Source: Orientallactaga sibirica
Lineage: Eukaryota > Chordata > Mammalia > Rodentia > Dipodidae
Assembly (NCBI GenBank): GCA_036365145.1
Contig: JAEOAD010000015.1
Location: forward strand, 13,943,501 to 14,007,500
DNA: 64,000 bases
Direction: 5' to 3'
Positions 22,482 to 33,859 of the stretch are shown one piece after another. A program made the translations under genes and the position numbers. Every line of letters begins with the position of its first letter. Position 1 is the stretch's first letter. The notes beneath the pieces were generated by a model. That model made no database searches and had not been told where the DNA came from. It saw nothing but the letters and a program-made list of their open reading frames with translations.

Positions 22482-22980
22482 CCTCTTCAGCACAAGAGAA
22501 CCAGGCATTAGGGAAGCAGGAGCTGAGAAGCTGGGGAGCCAGAGACAAGAGGCCAGATCCCACAGTGGCCTGTGCATCCTTTGACTCAGGGCAACAGGGA
22601 TTTGGTGACCCAGGAACCAGCCAATCAGGAAGTCAGAGCAAAAGGCCTGCTTTCACAATGCACACACAGGGACCAGGCCTTCACAAGCCAGCAACAGGGG
22701 TACTGGGACCATGGAACTTAGAGATGGGGAAGGAACTAGGATGTCTGGCCTACTCACTCTGTGCATACACCCTCTGGAGCAGGGTATCAGAGATTTGTGG
22801 ACCCAGGTGTCATTCAATCAGGAGCAAGGGGACTGCTGCAGCAGCATGCCCATAGGGTCTAGGCAGCCCCATGCCAGCAGCAGGGGTACCAGGACCAGGG
22901 AACTTGGAGCTGTGAAAGGAATAAGAAGCTCTAGCCTACTTACTCTGCACAGCCTCCAGATTCCTTCTCCATATTTTAAG
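22482..22980 (-). promoter_or_regulatory. Tandem monomers of an L1 5' UTR (promoter type), about 186 bp each
   Basis: Matching words recur at fixed spacing: agggaccaggc at 22,668 and agggtctaggc at 22,854 (186 bp); ctctgtgcat at 22,757 and ctctgcacag at 22,943 (186 bp); gcctgtgcat near 22,569 about 189 bp before its partner. Two full units and one partial unit are visible, GC-richer than the surroundings. In mouse L1, tandem 5' monomers act as the RNA polymerase II promoter; the same role here is by analogy. The 126-codon plus-strand frame inside it is not a gene. Confidence 0.75.
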
Positions 22981-23799
22981 TGATGAGAAATGCATTTGAA
23001 CACAGGCACAGAATAGATTTAATGAAGTGCTATGCTAACACCTACCTTCCACAGTTGTTAGCATCTAGTCCTGGTAATAGATATGTGGATCTCCTTTTTT
23101 TTTCCTATATTGACTTCTCAGATGACACTGAAGTAAATTTCAGAATAATTGAATTTTATCTATAATATATTCCAGTCTCTGTACTTTTAAAAGATTTCTT
23201 CTCCTTGTCTTTCTCCTTCCCTATCCCCTTTCCCTTCTTTTTTTGACAGCCTTGCTCTGTAGTTTAGGCTGGCCCACAACTTGTGTTCATCCTGCCTCAG
23301 TCATCTGAATAAAAGAATTATAGACCTGCATCATAACACCTAGATAATGCCTTAAAAATAACCATAATGCATTAAAAGACATTAGCAGTAATACCTCATT
23401 ATCATGAAATATCCAGTTTGTAATTTTTCCCAATATGCTCTACCTTTTCCAGTAGACAATTCTGTGAATCACAACTCTGGTAAGCTAAACTTTGTTTTTC
23501 AGCTATGAATCTTGTAAGTCTTTTTGGTTTGTAAGTACTCTCTAGTCACCTTTTAAATTTTCCTTGAAATTTTATTGTTACTATTGCCAAACTGGATGAC
23601 TAATTTTGTTTGGAATTTGCAAATAGCTTTACCATGGAATGTAATTTAACATGCTTCTTTGTCACTTGATTTAGATATTAGATTGGACTAAATGAAATCA
23701 TATTTTGTAAAGATAAAGTGTTTAAATATTGACAATATTTTATGATTGAACTACTAATAAATGTGTTGGTAGAGTCAGATTTCACTTTAAATTTATGAC
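22981..23799. other. Mostly unclassified, with an old B1 at 23,247-23,345 (antisense)
   Basis: The B1 relic reads gctctgtagtttaggctggc and cctcagtcatctgaataaaa in antisense, strongly diverged. Nothing else recognised. Confidence 0.5.
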
Positions 23800-23811
23800 A
23801 AAAATACTTCA

Positions 23812-24016
23812 GGGCTGGAGGCTTAATGGTTAACACACTTGCCTGAAAAGCCAAAGGACCCAGGTTCAACTCCCCAGGACCCACATAAGCCAGATGCACA
23901 AGGCGACACATGGATCTGGAATTAGTTTGTAGTGGCTAAAAGCCCTGGTGTGCCCATTCTCTGTCTGCCCCCACCTCTCTCTCAAATAAATAAAATAAAA
24001 TAAATATTTTTTAAAA
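23812..24016 (+). mobile_element. DIP-like SINE, sense
   Basis: Starts gggctggaggcttaatgg and keeps gccagatgcacaaggcgac; ends with ctctctctcaaataaataaa. Imperfect duplication acttcag/acctcag at the ends. Confidence 0.93.
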
Positions 24017-24160
24017 ACCTCAGAAGGTCAGAATAATTATATCAGTATTACCACTGAAAATATAAATACCAAAAATCATTTGAGATTTCTTTGCATTTTT
24101 TTTGCTCTTAGAAAATATTCTTTTGTAGTTCAGATAATAACTCAATATAGAATAGTTCAT

Positions 24161-24377
24161 GGGCTGGAGAGCTGGCTTAGCGGTTAAGGTACATGCCTGT
24201 GAAGCCTAAGGACCTAGGTTCGATTCTCCAGGTCCCACGTAAGCCAGATGCACAGAGTGGCACATGCATCTGGAGTTCGTTTGCAGTGGCTAGAGGCCCT
24301 GGCATGCCCATTCTCACTCACTCTCTCTCCCCCCATCTCTAATAAATAAATAAATGAAAATAAAATATTACAAAAAT
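24161..24377 (+). mobile_element. DIP-like SINE, sense, 10-bp target duplication
   Basis: aatagttcat is repeated exactly at 24,151-24,160 and 24,378-24,387. A box tggcttagcgg and B box ggttcgattct are intact, so the Pol III promoter looks complete. Confidence 0.96.
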
Positions 24378-24387
24378 AATAGTTCAT

Positions 24388-25090
24388 ATAACCAATCTAT
24401 TATTTATTACTTCAGATGAAAGCCCATGCTTTGTTTCTTTTTTCTTTTCTTGATGATATAAAGACTATTCAGTGTGTTCAGGCTATGTCAACTTGATACT
24501 TCTATTACAAAGTCTCTGTCAGCTTTTCCTCTAATGGCTTTGATCCATTGTTTCATTATATTCCAAATTGGTGCTAGCATTAATTAGTTATTTATTTCTA
24601 TTTAAAAATAGTAATTTTCTATCAACTTCTTGATTTTGCCAAGGAATAGTTCACACAGAAAAGACAAAAAATTACAGAATTATGTACTGGCTCTTTAAGC
24701 ATCCTTTAATGGTATCCAGTGAATTGGCTTTCAGTGTTTATTGATAGAATAATTTAAAACATAAACACATCATATTGCTTTAAGTTTTATGAGGATAGTC
24801 ATTCATTCTGATCCTTATATGTCATATATTAGGTAAGATCCTCATCAACTTATATTTTGAGTATGCTTTAAAATCCAGCAGACTTTGATAATTTCCTTGA
24901 CTTTCTGAGCTGAAAAATTTTTGTATTCATTGTCTTGTACCTAGAGCCAGCAATTTTTACAGATACCATTGTTTGTTCAGGTGGTAAATTCAAAGTGGAG
25001 GCAGTCTATGGAATTAGGGTACTCAGTGGTATTGAACTGTCGTTTTTGGTAGTCAGACATAAGAAATGCATTTTTTAAAAAAATTGTTTT
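24388..25090. other. Unclassified AT-rich stretch
   Basis: No gene or named repeat recognised. Confidence 0.45.
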
Positions 25091-25227
25091 TTGAGGTTGG
25101 GTCTCAGTCTAGTCCAGGCTGACCTGGAATTCACTATGTAGTCTCAGGGTGGCCTCAAACTCATGGTGATCCTCCTACCTCTGCCTCCAGAGTGCTGGGA
25201 TTAAAGGTGTGCAGCACCATGTCTGGC
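25091..25227 (-). mobile_element. B1 SINE, antisense
   Basis: Well preserved antisense B1 (ggctgacctggaattcacta, gtgctgggattaaaggtgtg). Directly abuts a DIP copy in the same orientation. Confidence 0.95.
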
Positions 25228-25431
25228 TATTTTATTTTATTTATGTATTTATTTGAGAGAATCAGAGAGAGAGGGAAAGAATGGGTGTGCCAGGGCCTCC
25301 AGCCACTGAAAATGAACTCCAGATGCATTTGTCAACTTGTATATCTGGCTTACATGGGTCCTGGGGAATTGAACCTGAGTCCTTTGTCTTTGCAGGTAAA
25401 TGCCTTAACCACTAAGCAATCCCTTCAGCCC
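25228..25431 (-). mobile_element. DIP-like SINE abutting a B1, antisense
   Basis: Tail ttttattttatttatgtatt begins where the B1 head ends, with no spacer, so one SINE probably inserted at the edge of the other. Body and head typical. Confidence 0.93.
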
Positions 25432-25567
25432 AAGAAGGAAGGTACAACATAAATTTATTCTACTTACAACTGAAATTTGTATTGTAAGAATTTTAATTAA
25501 TTTTTCTGATTCTGCACTTGTATCTCTGGTCTTCCTTGTACTTTCATTGCCAACATAATTTTCCACC

Positions 25568-25568
25568 T

Positions 25569-25601
<33 letters not shown>

Positions 25602-25737
25602 AGGTAGGGTCTCACTCTAGCCCAGGCTGACTTGGAATTCACTCTATATTCTCAGGGTGACCTCGAACTCACTGCATTCCTCCTACCTCTGCCTCTTGAG
25701 TGCTGGGATTAAAGGCATGTGTGCCACCACACCTGGC
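25568..25737 (-). mobile_element. B1 SINE with 31-nt T tail and perfect 11-bp duplication, antisense
   Basis: aattttccacc occurs at 25,557-25,567 and 25,738-25,748. The uninterrupted T31 (poly(A) on the element strand) and intact body point to a recent insertion. Confidence 0.96.
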
Positions 25738-26009
25738 AATTTTCCACCCCAAGTAATGGCATCAATATTGCCACTAAAAATAGAAATACCCTTAATCAAT
25801 TAAGATTCCTTTGTAGTTCTTTATTTGTTGAACAATAAAAAATTTATTTTAAATTAAGAAATTTTTGAATATAAAATATATTTATATTCATAAAGATGGC
25901 AAAACATTATGTTCAGGAAAATGTTAATAAGCATCTTATAATGAGGCTTCCATATAGTCATTACATTTACATTCACATTTATCTTTTTAGGTTAGATATA
26001 TAAATAAAT

Positions 26010-26232
26010 CTTTTTGTTTGTTTTAAAATATTTTATTTATTTAGTTGAGAGTGAAAGAGAAAGAGGCAGATATATAGAGAGAATGGGTGTGCCAGGGCCT
26101 CCAGTCACTGCAAATGAACTCCAGACACATAAACTACTTGTGCATCCAGTGTTCCGTGATTCCTGGGGAGTGAAACCTGGGTCCTTTGGCTTACTCTCAA
26201 GTACCTCAACTGCTAAGCCAAACCTCTGTCCC
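26010..26232 (-). mobile_element. DIP-like SINE, antisense
   Basis: A/T tail, ggcagatatatagagagaatg, gccagggcctccagtcactg, diverged head ending aacctctgtccct. Confidence 0.88.
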
Positions 26233-26559
26233 TGTAGCTTTTTCTTGTTGGTAGAAAATATTCTTTTCAGGATGAGCAGTCAAATAACTACATTTTCACA
26301 TGACTAGAAACAACTTTTCTTCATGTGGTTGAGACAATAATGCACACATGGTCAATTTTATTTTGTATGCAACTCTTCAGAATTACTGTTTTTGAACATT
26401 TTTGTTTTATAGTCTTGTAAAACATCTATATGACTCATGAAGATAGTATATACAATATTATACAGAATCCTTATTTCTTCTTAGTGATGAAATTAAGCCA
26501 ATATATAAATGCCCTATAATTTATTTTTTAAAATTTTTAGTGGAATACAGAGCATTTGG

Positions 26560-28060
26560 CTTAATTATGGCATTTTCAAACAGATTTTTAAAAAATAAAT
26601 CAAATGTCCTTTTGTTTAGTGGAGATTTGCATTTTTACCATTTGGCTATTAGAAAACAATGAGACAATGAATATATCTTTGTGGGGGGGAGTAAGGGCTT
26701 ACTGTATAATTGTGTTATAATCTTTGACATGAAAACTGCTGATTCAAATGGTAAAAGCATACACAATCTTATTAGATCATATTTAATTCTGTTCTCAAGG
26801 TGTTGCATCATTTGGCATTTAGCCAGAAAAAATGAGCTTTCTTCCCTAAAGCCTAACTAACAGAATATGTTACTAAACTTTTAGACTTTGGACCGTCTGA
26901 TGAGTGAGAATAATGTCCATTTGGCTTTAATCTGAAGATCTCATGAGTGGTGTTGAACATTTTCATCTGGATGAGTAATTTACATTTCCTTTCCAGGGTA
27001 TATATTCATAGTGTTGCTAATTTTCCCATAGAATTTTTGTTGATAATTTAGGAATACAAACCCCTTTCTTTCATGTAAATTGCAAATATTTTTCCAGCTA
27101 GCCCTTTATGTTTCCACTTTGCTTATAATTTATTTTGCCATAATATTTAACATGTTTATTTATCATGTATTTTAATCCTTTTCTTTATTGTTTATTTAAA
27201 TTTGTTTCTCCAAGGTTTTAGAAAATGTACCCATGCTTTCTTCTAGTATTTTTATATGTTAAAAATTAACATTTAGGGCTGCAGAGATTGCTTAGCAGTT
27301 AAGGCACTTGCCTGCAAAGCCTATGGATCCAGGTTCAATTCTCCATTACCCACATAAGCCAGATGCACAAGGTGGTGCACGCATCTGAAGTTTGTTTGCA
27401 GTGGCTAGAGTCCCTGGAGTGCCCATTCTCTCTTTCTTTCTATCTGCCTCTTTCTCTCTCTCTCAAATAAATAAAAAATATTTTTTTAAATTTATATTTA
27501 AGTATCTTATCAATTAGCATTTTTCCTTGTGCATGCTATGAGAAATAATCTAGTCTGTTTGTTGCATGAATACCCAATTACTCTTATATCATTAAGTATT
27601 TTTCTACCCCTGTTTGATTACAATGTTGCCTGTTAAGTATATATAGCATCTGTATGCAGTTGGTCCTATTTTTCAATATTTCATACAGTTTCATTGATTT
27701 GTCTGTTTATTATCTGTGCTACATGGCTTTACTTTTAGTGGCTTTTATCTTTGACTATGTAGCAGGGCTAGCCACCTCTTCATTTCTTCATTTGTCCTTT
27801 GCATTGCTTATGATAATTTTTAATAATAATCTTAGTAATTAATTAGTATAGCTTTAACTTTAGGGATCATTGTCATTATTTTTATATAGAATCATTCTAC
27901 CCAAGGACATGTAATCTCCTACGTGTAGTCTATTTTTATACCTTTCAGAAATATTTCTCACTGTTTTTTGTCAGTAGATGTGAAAATTTATTGAAAACAG
28001 TTTGTCTAGTTTACTTACTTGTTTCCATCATAAATAGGAGGTTTTCTGTCTCATTTTTTC
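26560..28060 (-). mobile_element. Ancient L1 (L1M-type) ORF2 C-terminal region, antisense
   Basis: The order of degraded words follows an old mammalian L1 read in reverse: ttggctattagaaaacaatg, ctgctgattcaaatggtaaa, gttctcaaggtgttgcatca, gagaataatgtccatttggc, and later ttcattgatttgtctgttta with ctttgactatgtagc. No open frame remains. A DIP copy splits it at 27,276-27,488. Confidence 0.7.
27276..27488 (+). mobile_element. DIP-like SINE inside the ancient L1, sense
   Basis: gggctgcagagattgcttag start, gccagatgcacaaggtggtg body, ctctctctcaaataaataaa tail. Confidence 0.95.
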
Positions 28061-28068
28061 TTATTGAG

Positions 28069-28114
<46 letters not shown>
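28069..28114. repeat. (TG)n microsatellite
   Basis: About 23 uninterrupted TG units. Confidence 0.97.
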
Positions 28115-28117
<3 letters not shown>

Positions 28118-29408
28118 GAATCCTGAATCATAATGTGGCATCCCAGGCCTTTCATCTCTCCTCTATTTCACTCCTACATTGCTCTAGTACAAACTCTCTC
28201 TTCCTCCCACAAATGATCTGTTACTGCCTCCAGGGAGCCCAATGTCTTCCTAATACCTCAGCATTGCTGTGATCCCTCAAGCCTTTCTTTTCTCTTGTCT
28301 CTTTTCTTTCATCTTTAATTGACTGTACCCTTTCATATCTTTCACATCTTGTCATCTACAGATTGCTCTTTATTCATGTGTTATTCAGCATAAGTTTGTT
28401 TTCAGTTGCCTTTTTTGGGTGCACTTGACTGTTTTCTAAGGCAAGCTTTCAAGATACTGAAGGACAGAACTGGGCTTCATCTTTTTCTTTTTGTTACCCA
28501 CTGATTTATACAAATGGTGTGCTCAAAAATTTTTGCCCATTGATATTTAGCAATGTTTTAACACTTCTGGTTACCACTCTTCTTTTAGAAGGGCTTGATG
28601 TTTTCTGGTCTGTGGCTACAACATGGATAAAAGCTTCAGGAGCTGAGTCAGAATTTCCATGGCACCCATGGGAGGTTGCCCACTGGAAGATTTAGGAAAC
28701 TTTCCTGCAGAAGGCCAGGTGTCAGCTACTCTAAGAGCTCCAAGCTTTTCCTAGTGATCCCTTTAGCCTTTCTTTGCTAAAAAGAGTAACTCCATACTTA
28801 TTCTAAATAGGCTTCTAGGACCTTTTCTCTCAAGATAGACCTTGAGAAAGATGAGGAGTTTGGACTTACTACAGCTTCAGTGGACCTGTAATAATAACAT
28901 ATATCTGGAACTTAGTCTGATTCCCAGGTTAATGTTGATTTTGAAACAAAGATGACTACATTGCTTTATATTTTTTAAAAATCCTCACTTTCTAAGTCTT
29001 TTTAAAAGTTGTCTGGTCAATAACAAAGATAATAGGAGTCAACCTATTCAATGTACTGAAATTCTCCTCATGTGTTCCATGCCCATTTTTTTATATCTTT
29101 TCTTTCTGGAGGTGGCATTATGACTCTGAGAATGGAAGCTTAATCCTTGTGAGATCTAATTTCTTTTTTCTTTCAATACTATTTACCAGGCATGTAATTT
29201 AACCAGAGAGATCTGGCTCCTATATCTTTCCATTCTGCTAGAAGAGGCCGAAAGAAAGTTTGCAGGGCATTTTGTAATCTGTAGATGAAATGTGCCATGT
29301 ACTAAGTTGTTATTAATCATACCAAGGCATAAATCAGTTGTCAGTATTGCAAGGAAGAGTGAGTCCCCAGGGTAACATGACGATTCCTCTGTGTGTTTTC
29401 AAATGCAG
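28115..29408. other. Unclassified stretch
   Basis: Pyrimidine-rich lines at about 28,140-28,340, otherwise ordinary composition. No gene or named repeat recognised. Confidence 0.45.
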
Positions 29409-29675
29409 AGAGCTTGCTGACACCACCACTGCAGCTAGCCAAAGAGTAGAAAATCAAGGTCATGACTGCAGTAGCAGAACAGAATCATGCTGCAGGCTTC
29501 TATACAAGATGCTTAGGGAAGAGAGGATGATCTGAACGAAGTTGTTTAAACACTGGAGGCTACATGACCATGAAGCTGCAGGAACCCTCCTGCCTGCTTC
29601 TGGCCCTGTGAGAATCCCACCAGCCTTCACATTCACTGACATCACACAGTGAAATAAAGAACTGCTTCAGAGGCT
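29409..29675 (+). other. Possible terminal exon (weak)
   Basis: A plausible 3' splice site precedes it: pyrimidine-leaning ttcctctgtgtgttttc, then aaatgcag ending at 29,408. The block is richer in G+C than its flanks and has an AATAAA signal at 29,653-29,658, with a GT-rich stretch about 40 bp further on. No long open frame, so a noncoding transcript end would be the likeliest meaning. No donor or upstream exon was identified. Confidence 0.25.
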
Positions 29676-31139
29676 ACAGGAAAGCTCATAATATTTGGAG
29701 TGTGCTTGCTTAGATTCAAATTACATCTGGTTTTTAAAAGAGGTTCTGTGTCTGGAAAAACAAAGTACTCAGTAAAAGTTGCCTGTTATTTCACTTGAAA
29801 GAGAAAAGGCTGTGTATGTTGGTCGCTACAAAATTATGGATAAGCAGGTAGCACAGCTGGCACAAACTGCAAAACGTGTATATATCTCTCTCTCCTTAGA
29901 TAGGGGAGATATTTCAAAGTCTACCTGATCCTCACCAAGAAAAAAGCTGGGGACTCTGGGATTTGGCAAGTTTTATCCCTGAAAACAGACTTGATTCTAG
30001 TGTAGACTTTGTTATTTCTCCATTGACTCCAGACAGAAAATCAGGTTACAGCCATGGTGAAACATTCATTGCCCACAATCCACTGGAGCAAAGATTATTT
30101 CTGTCAAGCCAGGTGACTGTGGAGGAGTTGGTAACTCTTCTTCCGATTTGCCATGTGCACACTAAAAATTTTCATAGTATGAATTACTCCTTTGCTTCTC
30201 CGTCTTCCATTCCCACTACCTGGCTGTGGCTTAGGCATCTGGGCTTCTATGGCTCAGATCTTCTTCTTCCCAGGCCTAGCTGTTTTAGTACATGGGATTG
30301 ACAAAAGACCCCTCTGAGATCCCTTTAGGGAACTAACAAGGGAACATGTATGTCAATCACCACCATGGTGGACTAGTTCTTCCCATTAGTCATAGCCCTT
30401 TTCCTTATTCCTAGTCTAAGCTAACTGTTTCAGGGCATCTTTAAAGCAGCTTTGTAAACTGCAGATTATAATTATGGCTGGTGATGTTTGTTGTAAGCTT
30501 AGTTTCAGATCTGATGGTGAGGTAAGCATTTTAAAATATAATTATCTTATTTAAAGCAAAAACCAACCCAGGGAAATGAAGTAACTTTCATAGCATCATT
30601 CGGAGAGGAAATTACCAGGATGCACACCCAGGCTTGTGTATTCTGTATTTTTCACAATTGCACTATATTATTATTAGTAATATTAAATAATCAGCATGTT
30701 TCACAGGCTGTGAAGTTTGTCTCCATTAATCCTTAGTGCTATGCAGTATAACGCAAAACATTCTAAGACTGAGAAGCAAGTGGATGAGAGCTTAAGTATT
30801 AAGATGCCCGTTGATGTTGCTTTGGCCACTTAACAATTTTGTTTTCACTCCTTTATCTAGCTACATATGGTGGCAGGTTCAAACATTTTACCATGTTGAG
30901 AATATAATTTCTAGAGGCTGTTCTTTGCTGTGAAACTGAACTCAATGCCATTAAACAGCAATTACCATTAGCTCCTGCTTCTGTAGCATCACATTGAATA
31001 GGGCTTCACAGGAATTGTCATAATGATATGAAATGAGGTTTTGGTTTTTAGTTTAATTTCAAGGAGAAAGCACATGCATTTTAAAATCCACCAAAGGGTG
31101 TTTCATAAAAAATTCTAATCTCCACTGAGTAGGCTATGT
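29676..31139. other. Sparse stretch with a MIR-like relic
   Basis: About 30,555-30,670 resembles MIR in antisense (gaaatgaagtaactttcata, gcacacccaggcttgtgta). The rest shows nothing I can name. Confidence 0.45.
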
Positions 31140-31285
31140 TAATTTTCTAAAAAATTATTTATTTTTAATAAAAAGTTTGTACACATAGACCCCCTCTTCC
31201 CTGCACCAATTATGCTGAGGATCTTCAGTAGGGTTATTGCTATTCACTGTGGGGGCCAAGAGGCCTGTCAGACTATGTTAATTTT
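31140..31285 (-). mobile_element. Short L1 3' UTR end, antisense
   Basis: A/T-rich tail followed by cactgtgggggccaagaggc, like the start of the 3' UTRs at 19,195 and 47,085. Confidence 0.5.
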
Positions 31286-31486
31286 GAAGACATAATGCAG
31301 CTACAAAGAAAATGCAATTGTGGGAAAGAAAGCTCAGTTTGGAGAGGATGAGAACTGTAATAACACATTTAAGGTTTTCTTGCAGCTTCAGCAAAATGCC
31401 AAACCATGATGCTCAGGCTATCCTCTCTTTCAGCAACAAACTAGTAAAAGGTAAATTTCAAGTCTAGAAAATGAATAAACCATTTA

Positions 31487-31636
31487 GGGCTGGAGGAATG
31501 GCTTAGCGGTTAAGGCGTCTGCCTGCAAAGCCAAAGGACCCTGGTTCGATTCTCCAGGACCCACGTTAGCCAGACGCACAAGGGGGCACATGCGTCTGGA
31601 GTTCGTTTGCAGTGGCTGGAGGCCCTGGCATGCCCA

Positions 31637-31667
<31 letters not shown>

Positions 31668-31697
31668 AAATAAATTAATATAAAAATAAAATATTTT
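31487..31697 (+). mobile_element. DIP-like SINE, sense, near-consensus
   Basis: A box tggcttagcgg (31,499-31,509) and B box ggttcgattct (31,543-31,553) intact; body and CT tract well preserved. Target duplication aataaaccattta / aataaatcattta with one mismatch. One of the best reference copies here. Confidence 0.96.
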
Positions 31698-31714
31698 AAA
31701 AAATAAATCATTTA

Positions 31715-33473
31715 ATGGAGGCCTTTGTTTACTGTGTAATCAAGGCATGACAAAGGCTGGGATTCCCAAGTTTTGTGTTGATTTTGCACAATGTAACAAT
31801 CCGACATCCCACTCAGATGTCTGAAAATTCATGGGCAGGGAAACCCAATGGTTTGTGGCTCTAAATTCAGTCTCTCCCATATTGAGTAGTAAGCATGGAA
31901 CTATTTCTCCAAAAAAAATTGCTTACTTGCTTATGGAAATATGGATACGTTGTAGGAGTAAAGGAACTTTTGTTCCAGTGGTCACAAAGGCCTATGTCAG
32001 AGCCAACTGCCTTGAGTATCATGCTCTAGACCCCATCTAGAAGATGTTTTATTCTGTAACAAAGGCTTCCCTCAAACTTATAGTGATCTTCCTGTCTGAG
32101 CCTCCCAAGTGTTAGGATTACAAGCTTGGAATGCCATGACTACTGGAAAAGTAGATCTTAAATTATTAGTTTCTTCTGCAAAAACATTTGCTGGCAAATG
32201 TATCTGGTATACTATAACTTGGTTATAGACTAGAAAAAATCAGATAATGTATATTGATCTAAAATAGAGTTGTGATCATGGAATAAAACAGAGAACTAGA
32301 TCTTTATAAATTCATGTATAATTTGACATTGCTGACTATCATAAGGAGAAAGAACATGCTAGAGGAGAAACCAATATTTTAGAACTGGAAGTGCCTTGGA
32401 TTCAATTGTGGTGGTGATAATTTCTTTAATAACACAGTCGAGGTCTGTATTCTGCTCATTTGATAAAGGTGTAGATTTCAGAAACAATATTCCAGAGTGT
32501 GGAAGGCTGTCATAGCTGTGAAAGGATCATAAGTTACAATGTACAGGATTCCTTCTCTGTAGTGAAGAAATCTTAGCCATAAAATTAAAGTCACTTAACT
32601 AAGAATTTGAGTCAACCATCTCAAATTCATAGAGCTTGTAAGAAACTAATATTTACTAGTTCTGACTTTGAAGCATGGACTAATACACCCAAATTTTAGT
32701 TTCTTTATTTGTTGGGTTTTTACAAAGAGATGATTAGAATGAAATATTCTTCACTGTCCATGAAAACACCTGGTATGGCAGATGGCAGATTGAAGATAAT
32801 GGCATGCATGGGAAACTACTATAGAATAGTCCTTTTCTGCCTCCACAGAATTATCACAATTTAAGAGTTCACTGCTTCATAGAAATTGGTGACTGCATAC
32901 TCTTACATTTGCTTTTAGCACCTACTTACCTTTATGAATAGTGCCTTCCTTTTCTTGATATTCTTCCTTCAAATTTGGCAGCACCATCCAACAAAGATAA
33001 CTTTCTCTCCTATTCTTCTAGTCCTCTGTTGATATGCTATTCAAAGTTAGCACTCTATTAATAGCCTTTGGGCTGACATATAGGTCTGCCCTATAAACAG
33101 TTTCTATATGCATTTCTCTACCTGAGGGTGTTCTCTGGGGACATGCTTTACCAAGGAGGAAAGTCCCATGGTGTTCAAGTCCCAGAAATGACTCTAAGGA
33201 GGGTTCGTGGTCCCATAACATTTCTGAGGTTCTCTCCACTTTCTCTCAGAAGGTCCTCAACATGCTCATTAAGTGCATATACTCATTTTTCTCCCATTAG
33301 TAAGCAGCTTGTCCATAGTTCATAGTCCTTACCATCCAAAATATACTTTTACCAAAGTCTTAATTTCAGGGTCTGCCCTTTGGAGAACCCCTGACCTCCC
33401 AAAGTAACAGTTCTACTGGTCAGTCTGCTCAGTCTGTCCCTCACAACCTTATGGAGATGGCCATCTCTTCTAT
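31715..33473. other. Unclassified, with an old B1 at 32,045-32,150 (antisense)
   Basis: The B1 relic reads tcaaacttatagtgatcttc and cctcccaagtgttaggatta. The remaining 1.3 kb shows no gene or named repeat. Confidence 0.5.
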
Positions 33474-33478
33474 GATAG

Positions 33479-33782
33479 TGTGGTAGTTTGAATAGATGGC
33501 CCCCAATATATTCAGTGTTTTATTAGTTTGTTGTTTGCATCTGCATCCACCTGGCTGGATGCAGTGTCACTTGGCAGATCTTAAGGTGTGGTGGTGGGTT
33601 TAGGATTTCAATCTAAAGATATGCAAAGTGTGCCTAACTGGAGTTCCTGAGGTATGCTGTGCTGTGTGGCTTTTGGCTTGACTCTCTGCTTGGTCCTGTG
33701 AAAGCAGGCCAGCTTCTTCTGCCATTATAGAACTTGCCTGGTCTGGAAGTTCATCTCAGTGAACCTGCAGTTGTCTGCTACA
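33479..33782 (+). mobile_element. ORR1-like MaLR solo LTR with 5-bp duplication
   Basis: Starts TGTGGTAGTTTGAATAG and ends GTCTGCTACA, with gatag on both sides (33,474-33,478 and 33,783-33,787). A 5-bp duplication and this start fit the ERVL-MaLR class (ORR1 in mouse starts TGTGG and has a similar plan). 304 bp long; related copies lie at 37,370, 58,165, 58,593, 60,676 and 61,110. Confidence 0.85.
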
Positions 33783-33859
33783 GATAGTATTACTTGTTTT
33801 ATTTCAGAAGATCATTGTAATCTCACAGCTCCATGACACTGATGTTGTTACCTTTATAT

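Larger units (their letters stand above)
19195..22980 (-). mobile_element. Internally deleted L1 with all regions in order, antisense
   Basis: Left to right on the plus strand: 3' UTR (about 19,195-20,465), ORF2 C-terminal end (about 20,466-20,640), RT N-terminal region (about 20,640-20,880), endonuclease C-terminal part (about 20,880-21,360), ORF1 (about 21,362-22,190), a T34 run, and the 5' UTR with tandem monomers (about 22,260-22,980). Most of the RT, the endonuclease N-terminus and the ORF1 C-terminus are missing at sharp joins near 20,640 and 21,361. All pieces are in one orientation and in canonical order, so one element with deletions is the simplest reading. Confidence 0.8.

Noticed and set aside
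22475..22855. 126-codon plus-strand open frame
   Set aside because: Lies antisense within the L1 5' UTR monomers; GC-richer repeat DNA explains the absence of stops.
31487..31560. tRNA gene
   Set aside because: The A and B boxes belong to the tRNA-like head of a DIP SINE with a SINE body, tail and target duplication; the same head recurs about 20 times.
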